A stretch of DNA of 42,301 nt from Caldifarciminota bacterium. Its GTDB lineage: Bacteria > Hydrothermota > Hydrothermia > UBA1063 > CAJXJZ01. Of the stretch, positions 1 to 9,283 are shown in pieces; the stretch's first letter is position 1; every line of letters starts with the position of its first letter. The position numbers were made by a program, and so were the translations under genes. The notes under the pieces were generated by a model that was not told the origin of the DNA, ran no database searches, and worked only from the letters and a program-made list of their open reading frames with translations. The DNA lies in contig JALVYB010000049.1 in NCBI GenBank assembly GCA_027038175.1, positions 1 to 42,301 on the forward strand, in the 5' to 3' direction.

Positions 1-1034
1 ATATAAAAGTGGTTGATGTCAATGGTAATCCTGTAGGCTTTGCCCTTGTTGTGCTGGTGAGTCACTGGGCAGGTAGAGAGAGCATATCTTTCTTCAAATT
101 CACAGATAAAGACGGGAAGACGTTTTTTGATGCAGGACACGAGGAGAATGGGTATTCTCTCTATGTATATTCTCCTTACGGTGTAGGTGGAATTGGCAAC
201 TTTATGGTGGAAGAGGATAGTTCGTTAAATCTTGTGGTGAAATTGAAAGGAGAAGTGGGTGGTAAAAATGCTCGCAGGATTTTGGGCAGGGCTGTTTTAT
301 TTTACAGGAATTTCAGGACGGGTGAGACGATGCCTGCTTTGGATTCTGCCTATGTTTATGAAAGTCATGGAACATTAATGAACCCGTATGGAATGGCTAC
401 TTTAGAACTTATTAAAGAGGACACTTTGTATGGAGAGGATATGCCCCCGTCTCTCCAGGTGGAGATTGAAAGTGACACTATAAAAAACGGAATGCCACTT
501 GTATTCAAGATAAGGGCGAAAGACAACCTTGGAGTAAAAAATGTAAAAGCGACGCTCACAGGACCTGTGAGAAGAGTGTTTACTCTTAAAAAGAATTTTG
601 GGACAGACTCTCTGTATTTAAACTCAGATACAGTCATACCTTCTGGAAATTACACAATCACATTCAAAGCTTTTGATTTTTCTGGAAAAACTGATAGTGT
701 GACAGATAGAATTACAGTTCTGCCTTCAGAATACTTTGTAAATCAGCGAATAAAACAGGATGCGATAGGTGAAGCAAAAGGTAGCTGGAACTATACTTTT
801 GCGGTAAAAGACACATTACCATTCCTGTTTATCCATACAAAGGGCATTACTCAAAGAATGGACATAGATTTGTTCCTTAAGAGAGATAACAGTGTAGTGG
901 CAAAATCCACATCCCCTACGGCAAATGAAACCATCTATTTACATCCTGTTATTCCAGGCACCTATACTGTGACGGTTCAGGGCTGGTATGTCCCGCATGG
1001 CACGGGAGTTTTCAATATCAGAATTGAAAGGTGA
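1..1034 (+). CDS. C-terminal part of a secreted protein with PPC-like domain (5' end outside window)
   Basis: The reading frame is open to the left edge (codon boundary at base 3), and the first residues already look like the middle of a beta-sandwich (VVDVNGNPVGFA), so the GTG at position 9 is probably not the start. The visible part has about 343 codons. A carboxypeptidase-regulatory-like/CnaB-like segment comes first. Next is an Ig-like segment at roughly residues 145-240, counted from the GTG at 9. The last 90 residues resemble the bacterial pre-peptidase C-terminal (PPC) domain, with DIDLFL, then an ASxS/NETIYL stretch, then PGTYTVTVQGW. PPC domains commonly follow S8 subtilase catalytic domains, so a secreted protease is a reasonable guess, but no catalytic domain lies in the window. 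It converges on the YfhO-like gene with only five bases between the stops and no visible terminator. Confidence 0.6.
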   Translation, partial: IKVVDVNGNPVGFALVVLVSHWAGRESISFFKFTDKDGKTFFDAGHEENGYSLYVYSPYGVGGIGNFMVEEDSSLNLVVKLKGEVGGKNARRILGRAVLFYRNFRTGETMPALDSAYVYESHGTLMNPYGMATLELIKEDTLYGEDMPPSLQVEIESDTIKNGMPLVFKIRAKDNLGVKNVKATLTGPVRRVFTLKKNFGTDSLYLNSDTVIPSGNYTITFKAFDFSGKTDSVTDRITVLPSEYFVNQRIKQDAIGEAKGSWNYTFAVKDTLPFLFIHTKGITQRMDIDLFLKRDNSVVAKSTSPTANETIYLHPVIPGTYTVTVQGWYVPHGTGVFNIRIER

Positions 1035-1039
1035 TTGGT

Positions 1040-3481
1040 TTATTCACGTTTCTTTTCCTCAACTATGAAAATGCCAAGAGACAGGAGTGAAAGAAGCAGA
1101 GCAAGAGCCCCAAGCCTGTTATAAATGCCAGAATCATAAACAAATTCAAGTGTATGTTCGCCTTTCGTGACAGGTATGGCACGAAGTATGTAGTCTGCCC
1201 TATATGTTTTCACGGGTTTTTTGTCCACATACGCTTTCCATCTTATATAGTAATTTTCAGAATAGACAAGAAGAGCATCTTTATCCACGCTAAACTTGAC
1301 TGTTACGTGGTTTGGTTCCCGTTTAACGAATGTGAAAGTACCATGAGGTTTTGTATAAGTTCCGGTAGAATCTATTGTATCTTTGAATGTGATGTTTGGA
1401 TTTTCTTCGAGGACAACCTCCTCGTATGGTTTAAATGCTGAGGATAGCATATATGGAAGAACGCTATCTTTGTCTGTAATGACTCTGTATCTGTTTACAA
1501 AGAATATGCGTGGGACAAAATGCCTGTTTTTTAGTATTAAGTACTGATTTCTATAATCCCTTGCTATATAGACGGGAACGAAGTGAGTTGTGTCATAAAT
1601 AAAGTTATTAATGTCTTTTAGCATGGAATACACCATGGGGTTTGAGCGGTACTGTTCAATATCACGTGGAGTTGGTTGAGTAATTACGTATTTTACGTTT
1701 AAAAGGTCTGAAAGATAGGGGTATTTTAGTAAGTATGGTACTTCCTGGGGTCTAAACATGAAGTGATGTGGATTCCCAACATACTCCTGGTACCTCTGAA
1801 ACTGATTACCGTGGTGTCCACCGATTGATTCTATCCCATGGAGCATAAGGTAATTTTCGTCAATTCTATAAAAGAGAGGGAAAACCCTATACACATCTTT
1901 GTCTTTTTTGAGAAAATTGACCACATCGTCTGCGGCATACACGATTTTAGGGGATGGAAGGTTCTTTATAAACATATTATCTATCTGGAATAGGTCTATG
2001 TAGGTAATAAGAGCCAGAAAACCTGCTACGTATAAGGCGTTTTCTTTGCGGAACACTTTAAAGATTGTATATGCGAATATTCCCACAAGCACGCCTGCCC
2101 TTAAGAATGATAGTGGAACAAAATGGTATGATGCTGCAAGTGCCTGAAGTTTTGTGCCTGAAATGTGAAAAATTGAGGCAATCAATGATTTACCACTTTT
2201 CCCAAGAACAAGTAGTATAAACCAGATGCCGAGCATTGTAAGAGTGGCATAGATAAGTTTCTTATAAACTTCGGAATCTAATTTTTCTATTTCGGCTAAG
2301 GCAATTGCTCCAAGAACGTAAATAGAGATGATTACAAGGTAAAAACTCATGGAGGGGGCACGGAATTTTTTTATTCCAGGTAAGAGGGCATAGAATAGTT
2401 TATATATTGGTGTATATCCGCCGAGTGCCATGAAGGAGAAGAGAAGGAATGTGAAACTAAAAAACACTGCTCTACGATTTTTCTTATATGTACCACTGAA
2501 TAATGAGAGTAATAGCAGGAACAAGGCAATAGCACCTGAATACTCTGAATTTATTTTGAACGGAGCCCTTCCCCAATAACCCTCATTAAAGTTTGAAAAT
2601 CTTGCAAAGAATGCAGATATATAGTCTTCCCATGGCATTGACCACGAAGTGGCAAAATCATATCCTCTATTACCAGCCGCCCTTGGCGAAAATGTTGAAG
2701 TATATTGGTATCCAGGATATAGTTGCACGGCTCCTATTCCAAATGATACTACCATTATTATCACATATTGAATAAGGAGTTTCATGCCCGATTTTATATC
2801 CTTTTTGATGAGATAATATAGAATTTCCATGAGATAATAGAAACTGACTGTCATGTAAAGATAATACATCATCTGGACATGGGGAGCTAAAAGTCCAAGT
2901 CCCATTACAAATCCTGCCAAAAACGCGTAATGTATCTTGAGTGTACGGGTACCTTTCAGCACAGCCCATAATATGAGCGGAGTGAGGGAAAAGATAGCCA
3001 CCTTTGAATCATGCCCGGAAAATACAAGTGTAACGCTGTAGCCTGAAAACATATATCCCACAGAAAGGAGCATTTTAAATTCCTTTTTTAAATTGAATTC
3101 TCCGAGGAATATATACATGAATATGCCGGCGAAGAAAGTATGAAGTATAAATTGCCAGTTCATAACTACGTTTGTCGGTAAAATGAGCCTTAAAAAGGCA
3201 GTGATATAGAAGATATCCCCATGAAATGCATCGACAAAAGGTATTCCCGAAAAAAGAAATGGGTCCCACAATGGGAAGTAATGAAAAGTCCTCAAAACAT
3301 GTGCTTCGAATTCTCTAAATGCGTAACCTGCTGTGACCTGGTCAGTTGCATAAACAAGAACGTTGAAGGGCACAATTTTACGGAATAGTATAAGCGTCAG
3401 CACTAAAAGTGCCAGAACAAACCATAATACTTCTCTCTTATGGTGTTTTTTACCCCTTTGTTCTTCGTTTTGTCTTTTCAT
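1040..3481 (-). CDS. YfhO-family multi-spanning membrane protein (GT-C-like)
   Basis: This 813-residue protein has a cytoplasmic Lys/Arg-rich start, a first membrane helix at about residues 18-36, and then at least ten more hydrophobic segments. The first extracytoplasmic loop carries the pattern typical of YfhO proteins, with a Asp near the first helix (ATDQ) and a PLWDPFLFSG stretch. The C-terminal soluble part ends with a beta-rich segment around YYIRWKAYVDKKPV, again typical of the family, followed by a last helix. YfhO proteins belong to the GT-C-like lipid-linked glycosyltransferases and are tied in Firmicutes to glycosylation of envelope polymers; the substrate here is unknown. Its ATG directly abuts the tsaD stop codon, so it is the last gene of a minus-strand operon that starts at 8618. 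Confidence 0.75.
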   Translation of the reverse strand: MKRQNEEQRGKKHHKREVLWFVLALLVLTLILFRKIVPFNVLVYATDQVTAGYAFREFEAHVLRTFHYFPLWDPFLFSGIPFVDAFHGDIFYITAFLRLILPTNVVMNWQFILHTFFAGIFMYIFLGEFNLKKEFKMLLSVGYMFSGYSVTLVFSGHDSKVAIFSLTPLILWAVLKGTRTLKIHYAFLAGFVMGLGLLAPHVQMMYYLYMTVSFYYLMEILYYLIKKDIKSGMKLLIQYVIIMVVSFGIGAVQLYPGYQYTSTFSPRAAGNRGYDFATSWSMPWEDYISAFFARFSNFNEGYWGRAPFKINSEYSGAIALFLLLLSLFSGTYKKNRRAVFFSFTFLLFSFMALGGYTPIYKLFYALLPGIKKFRAPSMSFYLVIISIYVLGAIALAEIEKLDSEVYKKLIYATLTMLGIWFILLVLGKSGKSLIASIFHISGTKLQALAASYHFVPLSFLRAGVLVGIFAYTIFKVFRKENALYVAGFLALITYIDLFQIDNMFIKNLPSPKIVYAADDVVNFLKKDKDVYRVFPLFYRIDENYLMLHGIESIGGHHGNQFQRYQEYVGNPHHFMFRPQEVPYLLKYPYLSDLLNVKYVITQPTPRDIEQYRSNPMVYSMLKDINNFIYDTTHFVPVYIARDYRNQYLILKNRHFVPRIFFVNRYRVITDKDSVLPYMLSSAFKPYEEVVLEENPNITFKDTIDSTGTYTKPHGTFTFVKREPNHVTVKFSVDKDALLVYSENYYIRWKAYVDKKPVKTYRADYILRAIPVTKGEHTLEFVYDSGIYNRLGALALLLSLLSLGIFIVEEKKRE

Positions 3482-4474
3482 TTACTCCTCCTCTATGTAC
3501 AAAGACGGGTTTGCCGGAAGTGAAAGGGGAGATTTTTCTCCCTTTTCAAGTCTCATTGCACCTGCTGCTGCTATCATAGCAGCATTGTCTGTGGTATAAA
3601 TTCTTTGTGGAAAATAGACCAGAACTCCGAGTTCCTTTGAACATCTTTTTCTTAAATAAGAGTTATTTGAAACACCACCAACAATCGCTACTTTTTCTGC
3701 CCCTGTAAGGCGGATGGCCTTTTTCAGTCTATCACAGAGAGCAGAGATGGCGGCTTTTTGAAATGAGGCTAATATGTCACTTTTATGCGTTTCTATAAAA
3801 TGTTTATCCTGTTTCCTAAGATAATAGAGTACAGCGGTTTTTAGCCCGGAGAAACTAAAATTGTGTTTTCCATGTCCTGGAACTGGAAAATTATAAAAGT
3901 TTTCATCTCCTTCTTTTGCAAGGCGGTCTATCACTGGTCCCCCTGGATAAGGAAGCCCCATCATTTTTGCCACCTTATCAAAGCATTCTCCAATAGCATC
4001 GTCAACTGTTTGACCTATAACTCTGTATTTTAAGAAGTCTTCCATATAAATAATTTCAGTGTGCCCCCCTGATACGAGAAGATAAAGTAGTGGAGGCTTT
4101 AATTCTGGATAGGTCAAAAACACGGAGAACATATGTCCTTCAAGGTGGTTTATGCCTATAAATGGTATATTCAGGGTTTGTGCCAGTCCTTTTGCATACA
4201 TAAGTCCAACGACAAGGGAGCCCACAAGTCCAGGACCATAGGTTACTGCAATACCTTCAATGTCTTTTAAAGTAACATTACCTTTTGTAAGAGATTCTTT
4301 TACCACTCTATGGATGTTTTTTGAATGGAGGCGTGATGCGATTTCAGGAACCACGCCCCCATATTGAGAGTGTTCAATCTGTGAGAGAATTACTTGTGAA
4401 CGTACTTTGAATTTGTTTTCTACGACTGCCGCAGAGGTTTCATCGCATGAAGTTTCTATGCCAAGAACCAGCAT
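3482..4474 (-). CDS. tsaD: tRNA N6-adenosine threonylcarbamoyltransferase TsaD
   Basis: TsaD transfers the threonylcarbamoyl group to A37 of ANN-decoding tRNAs (t6A synthesis), working with TsaB, TsaE and TsaC. The 330-residue length is normal. Visible signatures are the N-terminal MLVLGIETSCDETSAAVVE, the metal-binding HLEGH with His110 and His114, the nucleotide-binding LVSGGHTEI, the DAIGECFDKVAK stretch and the C-terminal AIVGGVSNNSYLR with a later DNAAM. All expected ASKHA-fold landmarks are present, so it should be active. It overlaps the upstream DUF3857-like gene by one base (TAATG-type junction at 4474) and is followed without a gap by the YfhO-like gene. The partner genes tsaB and tsaE are not in this window. 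Confidence 0.97.
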   Translation of the reverse strand: MLVLGIETSCDETSAAVVENKFKVRSQVILSQIEHSQYGGVVPEIASRLHSKNIHRVVKESLTKGNVTLKDIEGIAVTYGPGLVGSLVVGLMYAKGLAQTLNIPFIGINHLEGHMFSVFLTYPELKPPLLYLLVSGGHTEIIYMEDFLKYRVIGQTVDDAIGECFDKVAKMMGLPYPGGPVIDRLAKEGDENFYNFPVPGHGKHNFSFSGLKTAVLYYLRKQDKHFIETHKSDILASFQKAAISALCDRLKKAIRLTGAEKVAIVGGVSNNSYLRKRCSKELGVLVYFPQRIYTTDNAAMIAAAGAMRLEKGEKSPLSLPANPSLYIEEE

Positions 4475-6537
4475 TATTTCTTTTTACCTTTTGGTTTTAA
4501 AATAAACCATTTTCTCGAGTAATTAACAGGTGTGGCTATGCATTTGAGATATGAGGTGGCATCCTTCCTGGGAATCTCGGAAACAGCCCGTCTCAGATTT
4601 TCCTCAATCTTATATCCATTCTTCTTTCTGTAAATAGAGTAAGTATAATAGTAGCCTGAATCCTGCACGATTGTCCCTTTTGGAATGTACCTCGTCGAGA
4701 ATGCTTTCCCAATTGTAATATAGGTTGTGAGTTTGTAATAGGCTGGTTTGCCCATATATATGTCGTAGTTTCTAATAGGAGAGAACATAGAATCTCCATT
4801 GTAGAACGAAGGAATCTGAAATAGTGTGAGGTTTCCTTCAGTGAGTAAAAAATCTTTAACTCTGTAAGAGAGCGTTTCCTTTAAAGGAAGATTGACACTG
4901 TCAAAATCAGTATGGGAAAAGTTAATGAGTTCAGCGTTTTTCCACATCGTAGCAAGTTCCATTTCTTTTCTTTCTTTCAGTTCTTTGGGTTTGAGTTGTG
5001 CGAGTCTACGTTCCTGCATTTCAGCATAACCCTTTATGAGGCGTCTCTCGGTTACAAGCAGGTCGTTCCCCTCGACTCTGCAATTTCTCTCAACTATAAA
5101 ACTTTCGCCTTCCGCCGGTAGAGCAGGTAATATGTCCACACTTCCGTCGGTTATGTTTAAGTAGAATGCCTCCTGAAATTCAGGTGGTATGTATCCAACT
5201 GGAGTGTATCTATCACCTGGAAATAGATAAAGAGAGTCATCTACCAGCACGAATGCTCCATTGAACATCCCGTTCCCCGGTTCTCTTGCGGAAAGGAAAT
5301 AGCCATCGAAAGTTCCGCCTATACCGGGTATTTTAGGAAATGAGGGGTTATCTTTTGAAAGAACCAATCCAAGTTTGACCTTCTTACCCTGTTTTTTTAG
5401 AACTCTGTAAAGCAAAGCAGCCTTATCAAAAATGCTTGCATAGCCGTTTTCCAGGACTCTATTCCCATCTGTTAAATTATAATACTGGGCAAAAAATGGA
5501 GATTTTACATTTTCAAGATTATGCTGAAGATATAAAAAGAGAGCCACAGGGTCATTTTTATCCTGCAAGATGGCAGGTATATTTATCATATTAGCTTCCT
5601 TCTCTATGTTTCGTGCTATATCCTTCCATGTGCTTTGTACTGCGAAAGCCACTGTGGGAAGAAGGATTTTATATGGTGGCATATACCTTTCTCTCTTTAT
5701 GCCTTTATGCTCTTTTAGTGTCCATGTAATCGTGAGAGTCTTTCCGTTATTGACAAGTATCGGGTCATTTACCCCTTTTTGCGCAAATGCAATTTTGAAA
5801 TTGGATGGGGCTTTTAACGTGACTTTGCTTTCGTAGGTCGGCTGATATTCGCCCATGGGAAGTACGAAATAAAAGGGATTGCGAGGAGAAATTTTAGGAT
5901 ATTTTATTTCAAATGAGAAATCAATAATGTTCCCAACTTTGCTTTCCGGGATCGCAAGTTTTATTTCTTTGAGATGGGCGTAGTCCGGGTATGAAAAATT
6001 GTATGTTGCATTCTCTATCGCATTATCTCTTATGTGAGTTATTTTGCCATCAGGAGAAATAGACCTTGCAAAAAGTACTTTTGGAGTAGCAAAATCTGGA
6101 TACCAGAATTTAACGTTGCCTCCCCATTCACCGCTCTTTGTCAGGATTTTACGTATAACTCTCACTTTTATACTATAGGTGGAATCTTCGTTTAAATTGA
6201 TGTTGTAAGACAAATACAGGTTAACATAGTTTCCAACAAGGTCAGGTTTTTCTTTTAAAGCCCTGAGAAGTACTGTGTCTTTAACATCTTTTATGGTTTT
6301 CCACTCGTCTCCTTCCCTTATCTGACCGAGGTCTATGCTTGATATTGAATCTATGGGTATAATGACAGGTTTTTTCGCATTTGGTTTTTCCAGTTTAACA
6401 AAGTTTTTCTTTATCTGAATGACATGGCAGGGGATTTCCTCACCACTTCTTAGATACACAATGTCATTGAATACTCTTGTTTTACCAGCGTACACTATTC
6501 CCGTCAGTACAAGCAATAAAATAGCGACCTTTTTCAT
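4474..6537 (-). CDS. Secreted DUF3857/transglutaminase-like protein, catalytic triad lost
   Basis: The protein has 687 residues with a signal peptide (VAILLLVLTGIVYAG) followed by a small beta segment about setting a threshold level of conserved Ile/Val residues, then a DUF3857 region at about 100-330 and a transglutaminase-like region at about 330-470. In its upstream neighbour the nucleophile sits in NGYGDCTDK; the aligned stretch here is NGYASIFDK, so Ile369 replaces Cys. The His position is Gly427 (FNGAFV instead of NHAI), and the Asp position falls in FPGD. The whole Cys-His-Asp triad is therefore missing and this looks like a pseudoenzyme or binding protein. The ATG overlaps the upstream stop (ATGA at 6534-6537), so the two are translationally coupled. 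It probably acts in the periplasm. Confidence 0.8.
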   Translation of the reverse strand: MKKVAILLLVLTGIVYAGKTRVFNDIVYLRSGEEIPCHVIQIKKNFVKLEKPNAKKPVIIPIDSISSIDLGQIREGDEWKTIKDVKDTVLLRALKEKPDLVGNYVNLYLSYNINLNEDSTYSIKVRVIRKILTKSGEWGGNVKFWYPDFATPKVLFARSISPDGKITHIRDNAIENATYNFSYPDYAHLKEIKLAIPESKVGNIIDFSFEIKYPKISPRNPFYFVLPMGEYQPTYESKVTLKAPSNFKIAFAQKGVNDPILVNNGKTLTITWTLKEHKGIKRERYMPPYKILLPTVAFAVQSTWKDIARNIEKEANMINIPAILQDKNDPVALFLYLQHNLENVKSPFFAQYYNLTDGNRVLENGYASIFDKAALLYRVLKKQGKKVKLGLVLSKDNPSFPKIPGIGGTFDGYFLSAREPGNGMFNGAFVLVDDSLYLFPGDRYTPVGYIPPEFQEAFYLNITDGSVDILPALPAEGESFIVERNCRVEGNDLLVTERRLIKGYAEMQERRLAQLKPKELKERKEMELATMWKNAELINFSHTDFDSVNLPLKETLSYRVKDFLLTEGNLTLFQIPSFYNGDSMFSPIRNYDIYMGKPAYYKLTTYITIGKAFSTRYIPKGTIVQDSGYYYTYSIYRKKNGYKIEENLRRAVSEIPRKDATSYLKCIATPVNYSRKWFILKPKGKKK

Positions 6538-8618
6538 TTTCTACCTCCTTTCTTCTCAAGTACTACAGGGGTCGATACAAAGCTCTTTAGTCTAAGTAAT
6601 GCCTCCCTAAATTCCCTGTATCTTTTTACAGGGATATACCTGCCAAAGCGCTTATAAACGTCTTTGTAAATGATTATGTTTGGATTATCTGTTCTTACGT
6701 ATTCTCCTCTTACTATCCAGAGGTCTGTAGAATCGTATATGCTTTTGGGAAGTGAAGTTATTGAAAACTGTGAAGGAATTTCAATATAATAGGAATCGGA
6801 AATCATCTCTGAGGTGCTGAATCTCAGGGGATAATCCCTGTGAGAGAGGGAGATATAGTCAAATCTGAATCTACTTCTCAAATCAGGGAGGTTGAAGAGA
6901 TAAAAATTACCCTCTTTTTCAAGATAACCCGGTATGGTAGCGTAGTAAAGTATGTGGAATGGTTTAGAAATATCAGAAGTATTTATTAGTTTAAAGGAAT
7001 CCAGAGTGGCACCTGGACTTATCTGAGCCACCATGGACATTATTCTATACTTTCTCTCGTCAGGGCGCACGTAGTTCCAGTAGTATTTGAGGTTTGATTC
7101 GTAATCACCGGTATAGGAAGAATAGAATTTAAGTTTCATTGAACCGTCTGGATTTATTTTAAGATTGTACTCATAGATACGTGCATAGTCTTCTGGTGGT
7201 GGAACATCAATAAAGTATATGGAATCTTTCTGTGCACAGATAGCCCATACTCCGTGGTCAGCACTCCAGAAATACGGATATCTACTCCATCTCCCTGTGG
7301 CATCCAGAAATCTATATCTTCCGTCTGGATAAAAAACCTGGGTAATTGCGTGGTTCCCGTAATATGAAGGGATCTCCTTCACCAGCATAGGCCCATCGTT
7401 GGTTCTGATATACACAGGATAGGCTTCTATACCCACAGCCTTAAGTAGAGTTGAGAACAAAATGGATTTATCTGTACAATCTCCATACCCATTGTGGAGT
7501 GTTTCCTCAGCAGGATGGCCTGAAACACCGGATGCCGCTGCACCTTTTATGGAGATGTACCTTATGTTTTGCTGAACCCAGTAATAAATGAGTGCTATTG
7601 AGTCATCAAGTGTTTTTGCGTCTTTTACTATAAAATCAGCTAATTTTTTAAGAGTATCTGTTACTACCATTCTTTTCAACTGAAAGTCTTTATACCAGTT
7701 GAATATGTAAGACCAGTCTTTCTGATTGGAGCCAACGAGTCTCGGAACAATATCCATAAGATCGGGCATGAGTGGTTCTTCATCAAATGCCGGAAGTTTC
7801 CACGATCTGGTGTCTATTATTTTTTTACCATCTTTTTGGATTATATCTACTTTTATATCGAACGAATCAGCGTTGAGAAGAATCTTTTTGAAAAATGATG
7901 TGTCAGGTAATACGATTTTATAATGGGTAAAATAAACAGGTTCACGTGAAGCATAGTTCCAGTTTACAGTAAAGATTTTTTTGTTCCATGGACTGTAAAC
8001 GTCGTAATAAATTGCATATTCTACAATATCTCCTACTTCAGCCTGGGGAATGGTAAGACTTACAGTGTATCCCTGATCAAAAAACTCCATTCCCTGTGTG
8101 GGCTTTGTTATTTTTATATTCTCAGGTGAAAGGTTGATAACCTTTCCATTTTTCTTGATGGTACGACCTATTATGACCTTAAAATGCTCACTCTCGGGAG
8201 AGTATCCAAACTGAAGTTTTGCGAGGTCTTTTGCTTCTGGTTTTAAAATCACCCCTGCGTAATGGTAGACGAATATTCTCGTTCCATCATCTCTTAACCT
8301 TGAGTAAGCCTCATCGAGTAATGTTATGGATTTTTCATTGTGAAATACTTTCTCTGCGCTATCTCTCATTGCCATAAGAGTTTCTGGGTTGTATTCTCTG
8401 TAACCTTCGACTTTTAATCTTGATTTCTGGGTGAACATTATTCTCCTGACTTTATCTCTTGTAAGCGTTATAGTGTCCAGTTTTACCTTATTCTTTTTCA
8501 ACTCGAGTTTTTGAGACTTTATCCTCACACCCTCAACTGTTTCCAGTTCTACTGCCTCTATTCTTGAAAAGGAAAAGACCATCAGAGCAAGAAACAATGG
8601 TTTTAGAATTTTTCCCAT
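6534..8618 (-). CDS. Secreted DUF3857/transglutaminase-like protein, intact triad
   Basis: This 694-residue exported protein has a signal peptide (LFLALMVFSFSRIEA), a short N-terminal beta segment, a DUF3857 region at about 100-330 and a transglutaminase-like core at about 330-450. The papain-type triad is complete: Cys381 in NGYGDCTDK, His423 in GNHAIT and Asp439 in FLDATG. A C-terminal beta-rich domain follows. Members of this DUF3857/transglutaminase family occur widely in Bacteroidetes-like genomes as periplasmic proteins without an assigned substrate. Here it heads the minus-strand operon and is paired with a triad-less paralogue immediately downstream. A promoter lies just upstream (8648-8676), and AGGAGG sits a few bases before the ATG. 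Confidence 0.85.
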   Translation of the reverse strand: MGKILKPLFLALMVFSFSRIEAVELETVEGVRIKSQKLELKKNKVKLDTITLTRDKVRRIMFTQKSRLKVEGYREYNPETLMAMRDSAEKVFHNEKSITLLDEAYSRLRDDGTRIFVYHYAGVILKPEAKDLAKLQFGYSPESEHFKVIIGRTIKKNGKVINLSPENIKITKPTQGMEFFDQGYTVSLTIPQAEVGDIVEYAIYYDVYSPWNKKIFTVNWNYASREPVYFTHYKIVLPDTSFFKKILLNADSFDIKVDIIQKDGKKIIDTRSWKLPAFDEEPLMPDLMDIVPRLVGSNQKDWSYIFNWYKDFQLKRMVVTDTLKKLADFIVKDAKTLDDSIALIYYWVQQNIRYISIKGAAASGVSGHPAEETLHNGYGDCTDKSILFSTLLKAVGIEAYPVYIRTNDGPMLVKEIPSYYGNHAITQVFYPDGRYRFLDATGRWSRYPYFWSADHGVWAICAQKDSIYFIDVPPPEDYARIYEYNLKINPDGSMKLKFYSSYTGDYESNLKYYWNYVRPDERKYRIMSMVAQISPGATLDSFKLINTSDISKPFHILYYATIPGYLEKEGNFYLFNLPDLRSRFRFDYISLSHRDYPLRFSTSEMISDSYYIEIPSQFSITSLPKSIYDSTDLWIVRGEYVRTDNPNIIIYKDVYKRFGRYIPVKRYREFREALLRLKSFVSTPVVLEKKGGRK

Positions 8619-8647
8619 ATACTCTCCTCCTTTCTATGTGTGGTTAT

Positions 8648-8676
8648 ATTTTAATTCCACGAATATAGTTGTTCAA
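8648..8676 (-). promoter_or_regulatory. Promoter of the DUF3857-tsaD-YfhO operon
   Basis: On the minus strand TTGAAC (8676-8671) is followed by a 17-base spacer and TAAAAT (8653-8648), a good sigma70-type match about 30 bases before the ATG at 8618. Confidence 0.6.
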
Positions 8677-8706
8677 ATCCAGAGATGTTGATTTAGGAGG
8701 TTCTGC

Positions 8707-9069
8707 TTGCAATACCAATTTAGTGGCTTTATAAATATTACTATGACATATGTAGAGTGGATTCTATACATACTGCTTATTATAGCAGTGATATGCCTGA
8801 TTGTTCTTTTGTTAAGGCTCTATAAAATGGCGGACAGAGCCGAAGAAGTTCTGAAAGACCTCGATGAGACTCTGAAATCATTTAATAATGACCTTCCTGT
8901 TATACTGGAAAATCTGAGAGATGTTTCTGAAGAAGCAAGAGAGACCACAAAAATGACAAGAATTGCCCTAAAAAAGGCTAAAGACCAGATTCTATGGTTT
9001 AATATGATTAAAGAAGCAATTGGAATGTTTATGCAGTTTCGTAAAAAAGGAGGGAAAAAAGATGAGTGA
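8707..9069 (+). CDS. Small membrane-anchored coiled-coil protein (DUF948-like)
   Basis: The 120-residue protein has one hydrophobic helix (residues about 18-37, WILYILLIIAVICLIVLLL) followed by a charged amphipathic region that should form a coiled coil (DRAEEVLKDLDETLKSFNNDLP). This layout matches DUF948-type proteins that often precede YtxH proteins in other bacteria. I chose the TTG start at 8707 because AGGAGG at 8695-8700 lies six bases upstream; the in-frame ATG at 8743 has no ribosome site. The following YtxH-like gene starts inside its last codons. It probably sits at the inner membrane with the coil in the cytoplasm; function unknown. Confidence 0.75.
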   Translation: MQYQFSGFINITMTYVEWILYILLIIAVICLIVLLLRLYKMADRAEEVLKDLDETLKSFNNDLPVILENLRDVSEEARETTKMTRIALKKAKDQILWFNMIKEAIGMFMQFRKKGGKKDE

Positions 9070-9280
9070 TAGAGAAGGAGGATGGACACTGGTTACCTTT
9101 ATGGCAGGTATTGTGGTTGGAGCCGCTATGGCTCTAATGCTTGCTCCTGCCCCGGGTGAAGAGACCCGTGAAAAACTGAAGAAAGTTGCAGAAAAAGCAG
9201 GTGAATATGTTGCCACAAAGGCGAAAGAGAAACTTGATGAACAAATGAAAAAAGAAGAGGTTGAAGAAGAGGAGGAATAA
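9062..9280 (+). CDS. YtxH-domain small protein
   Basis: The protein has 72 residues, from the ATG at 9062 with AGGAGG about ten bases upstream; a longer in-frame extension to 9020 would run deep into the previous gene and lacks a ribosome site. After MSDREGG comes a glycine/alanine-rich helix (FMAGIVVGAAMALMLAPAPG), the hallmark of YtxH proteins, then a lysine/glutamate-rich coil ending in a run of acidic residues. YtxH proteins are envelope or stress-associated proteins of unknown biochemical role. It overlaps the previous gene by eight bases and is followed four bases later by GAPDH, so the three are likely co-transcribed. Confidence 0.85.
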   Translation: MSDREGGWTLVTFMAGIVVGAAMALMLAPAPGEETREKLKKVAEKAGEYVATKAKEKLDEQMKKEEVEEEEE

Positions 9281-9283
9281 TAG

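Noticed and set aside
9-11. GTG as true start of the first gene
   Set aside because: No ribosome site, and the frame is open to the window edge with beta-sandwich-like sequence before and after.
9020-9061. Upstream extension of the YtxH-like protein
   Set aside because: It runs into the previous gene, whereas a good ribosome site precedes the ATG at 9062.
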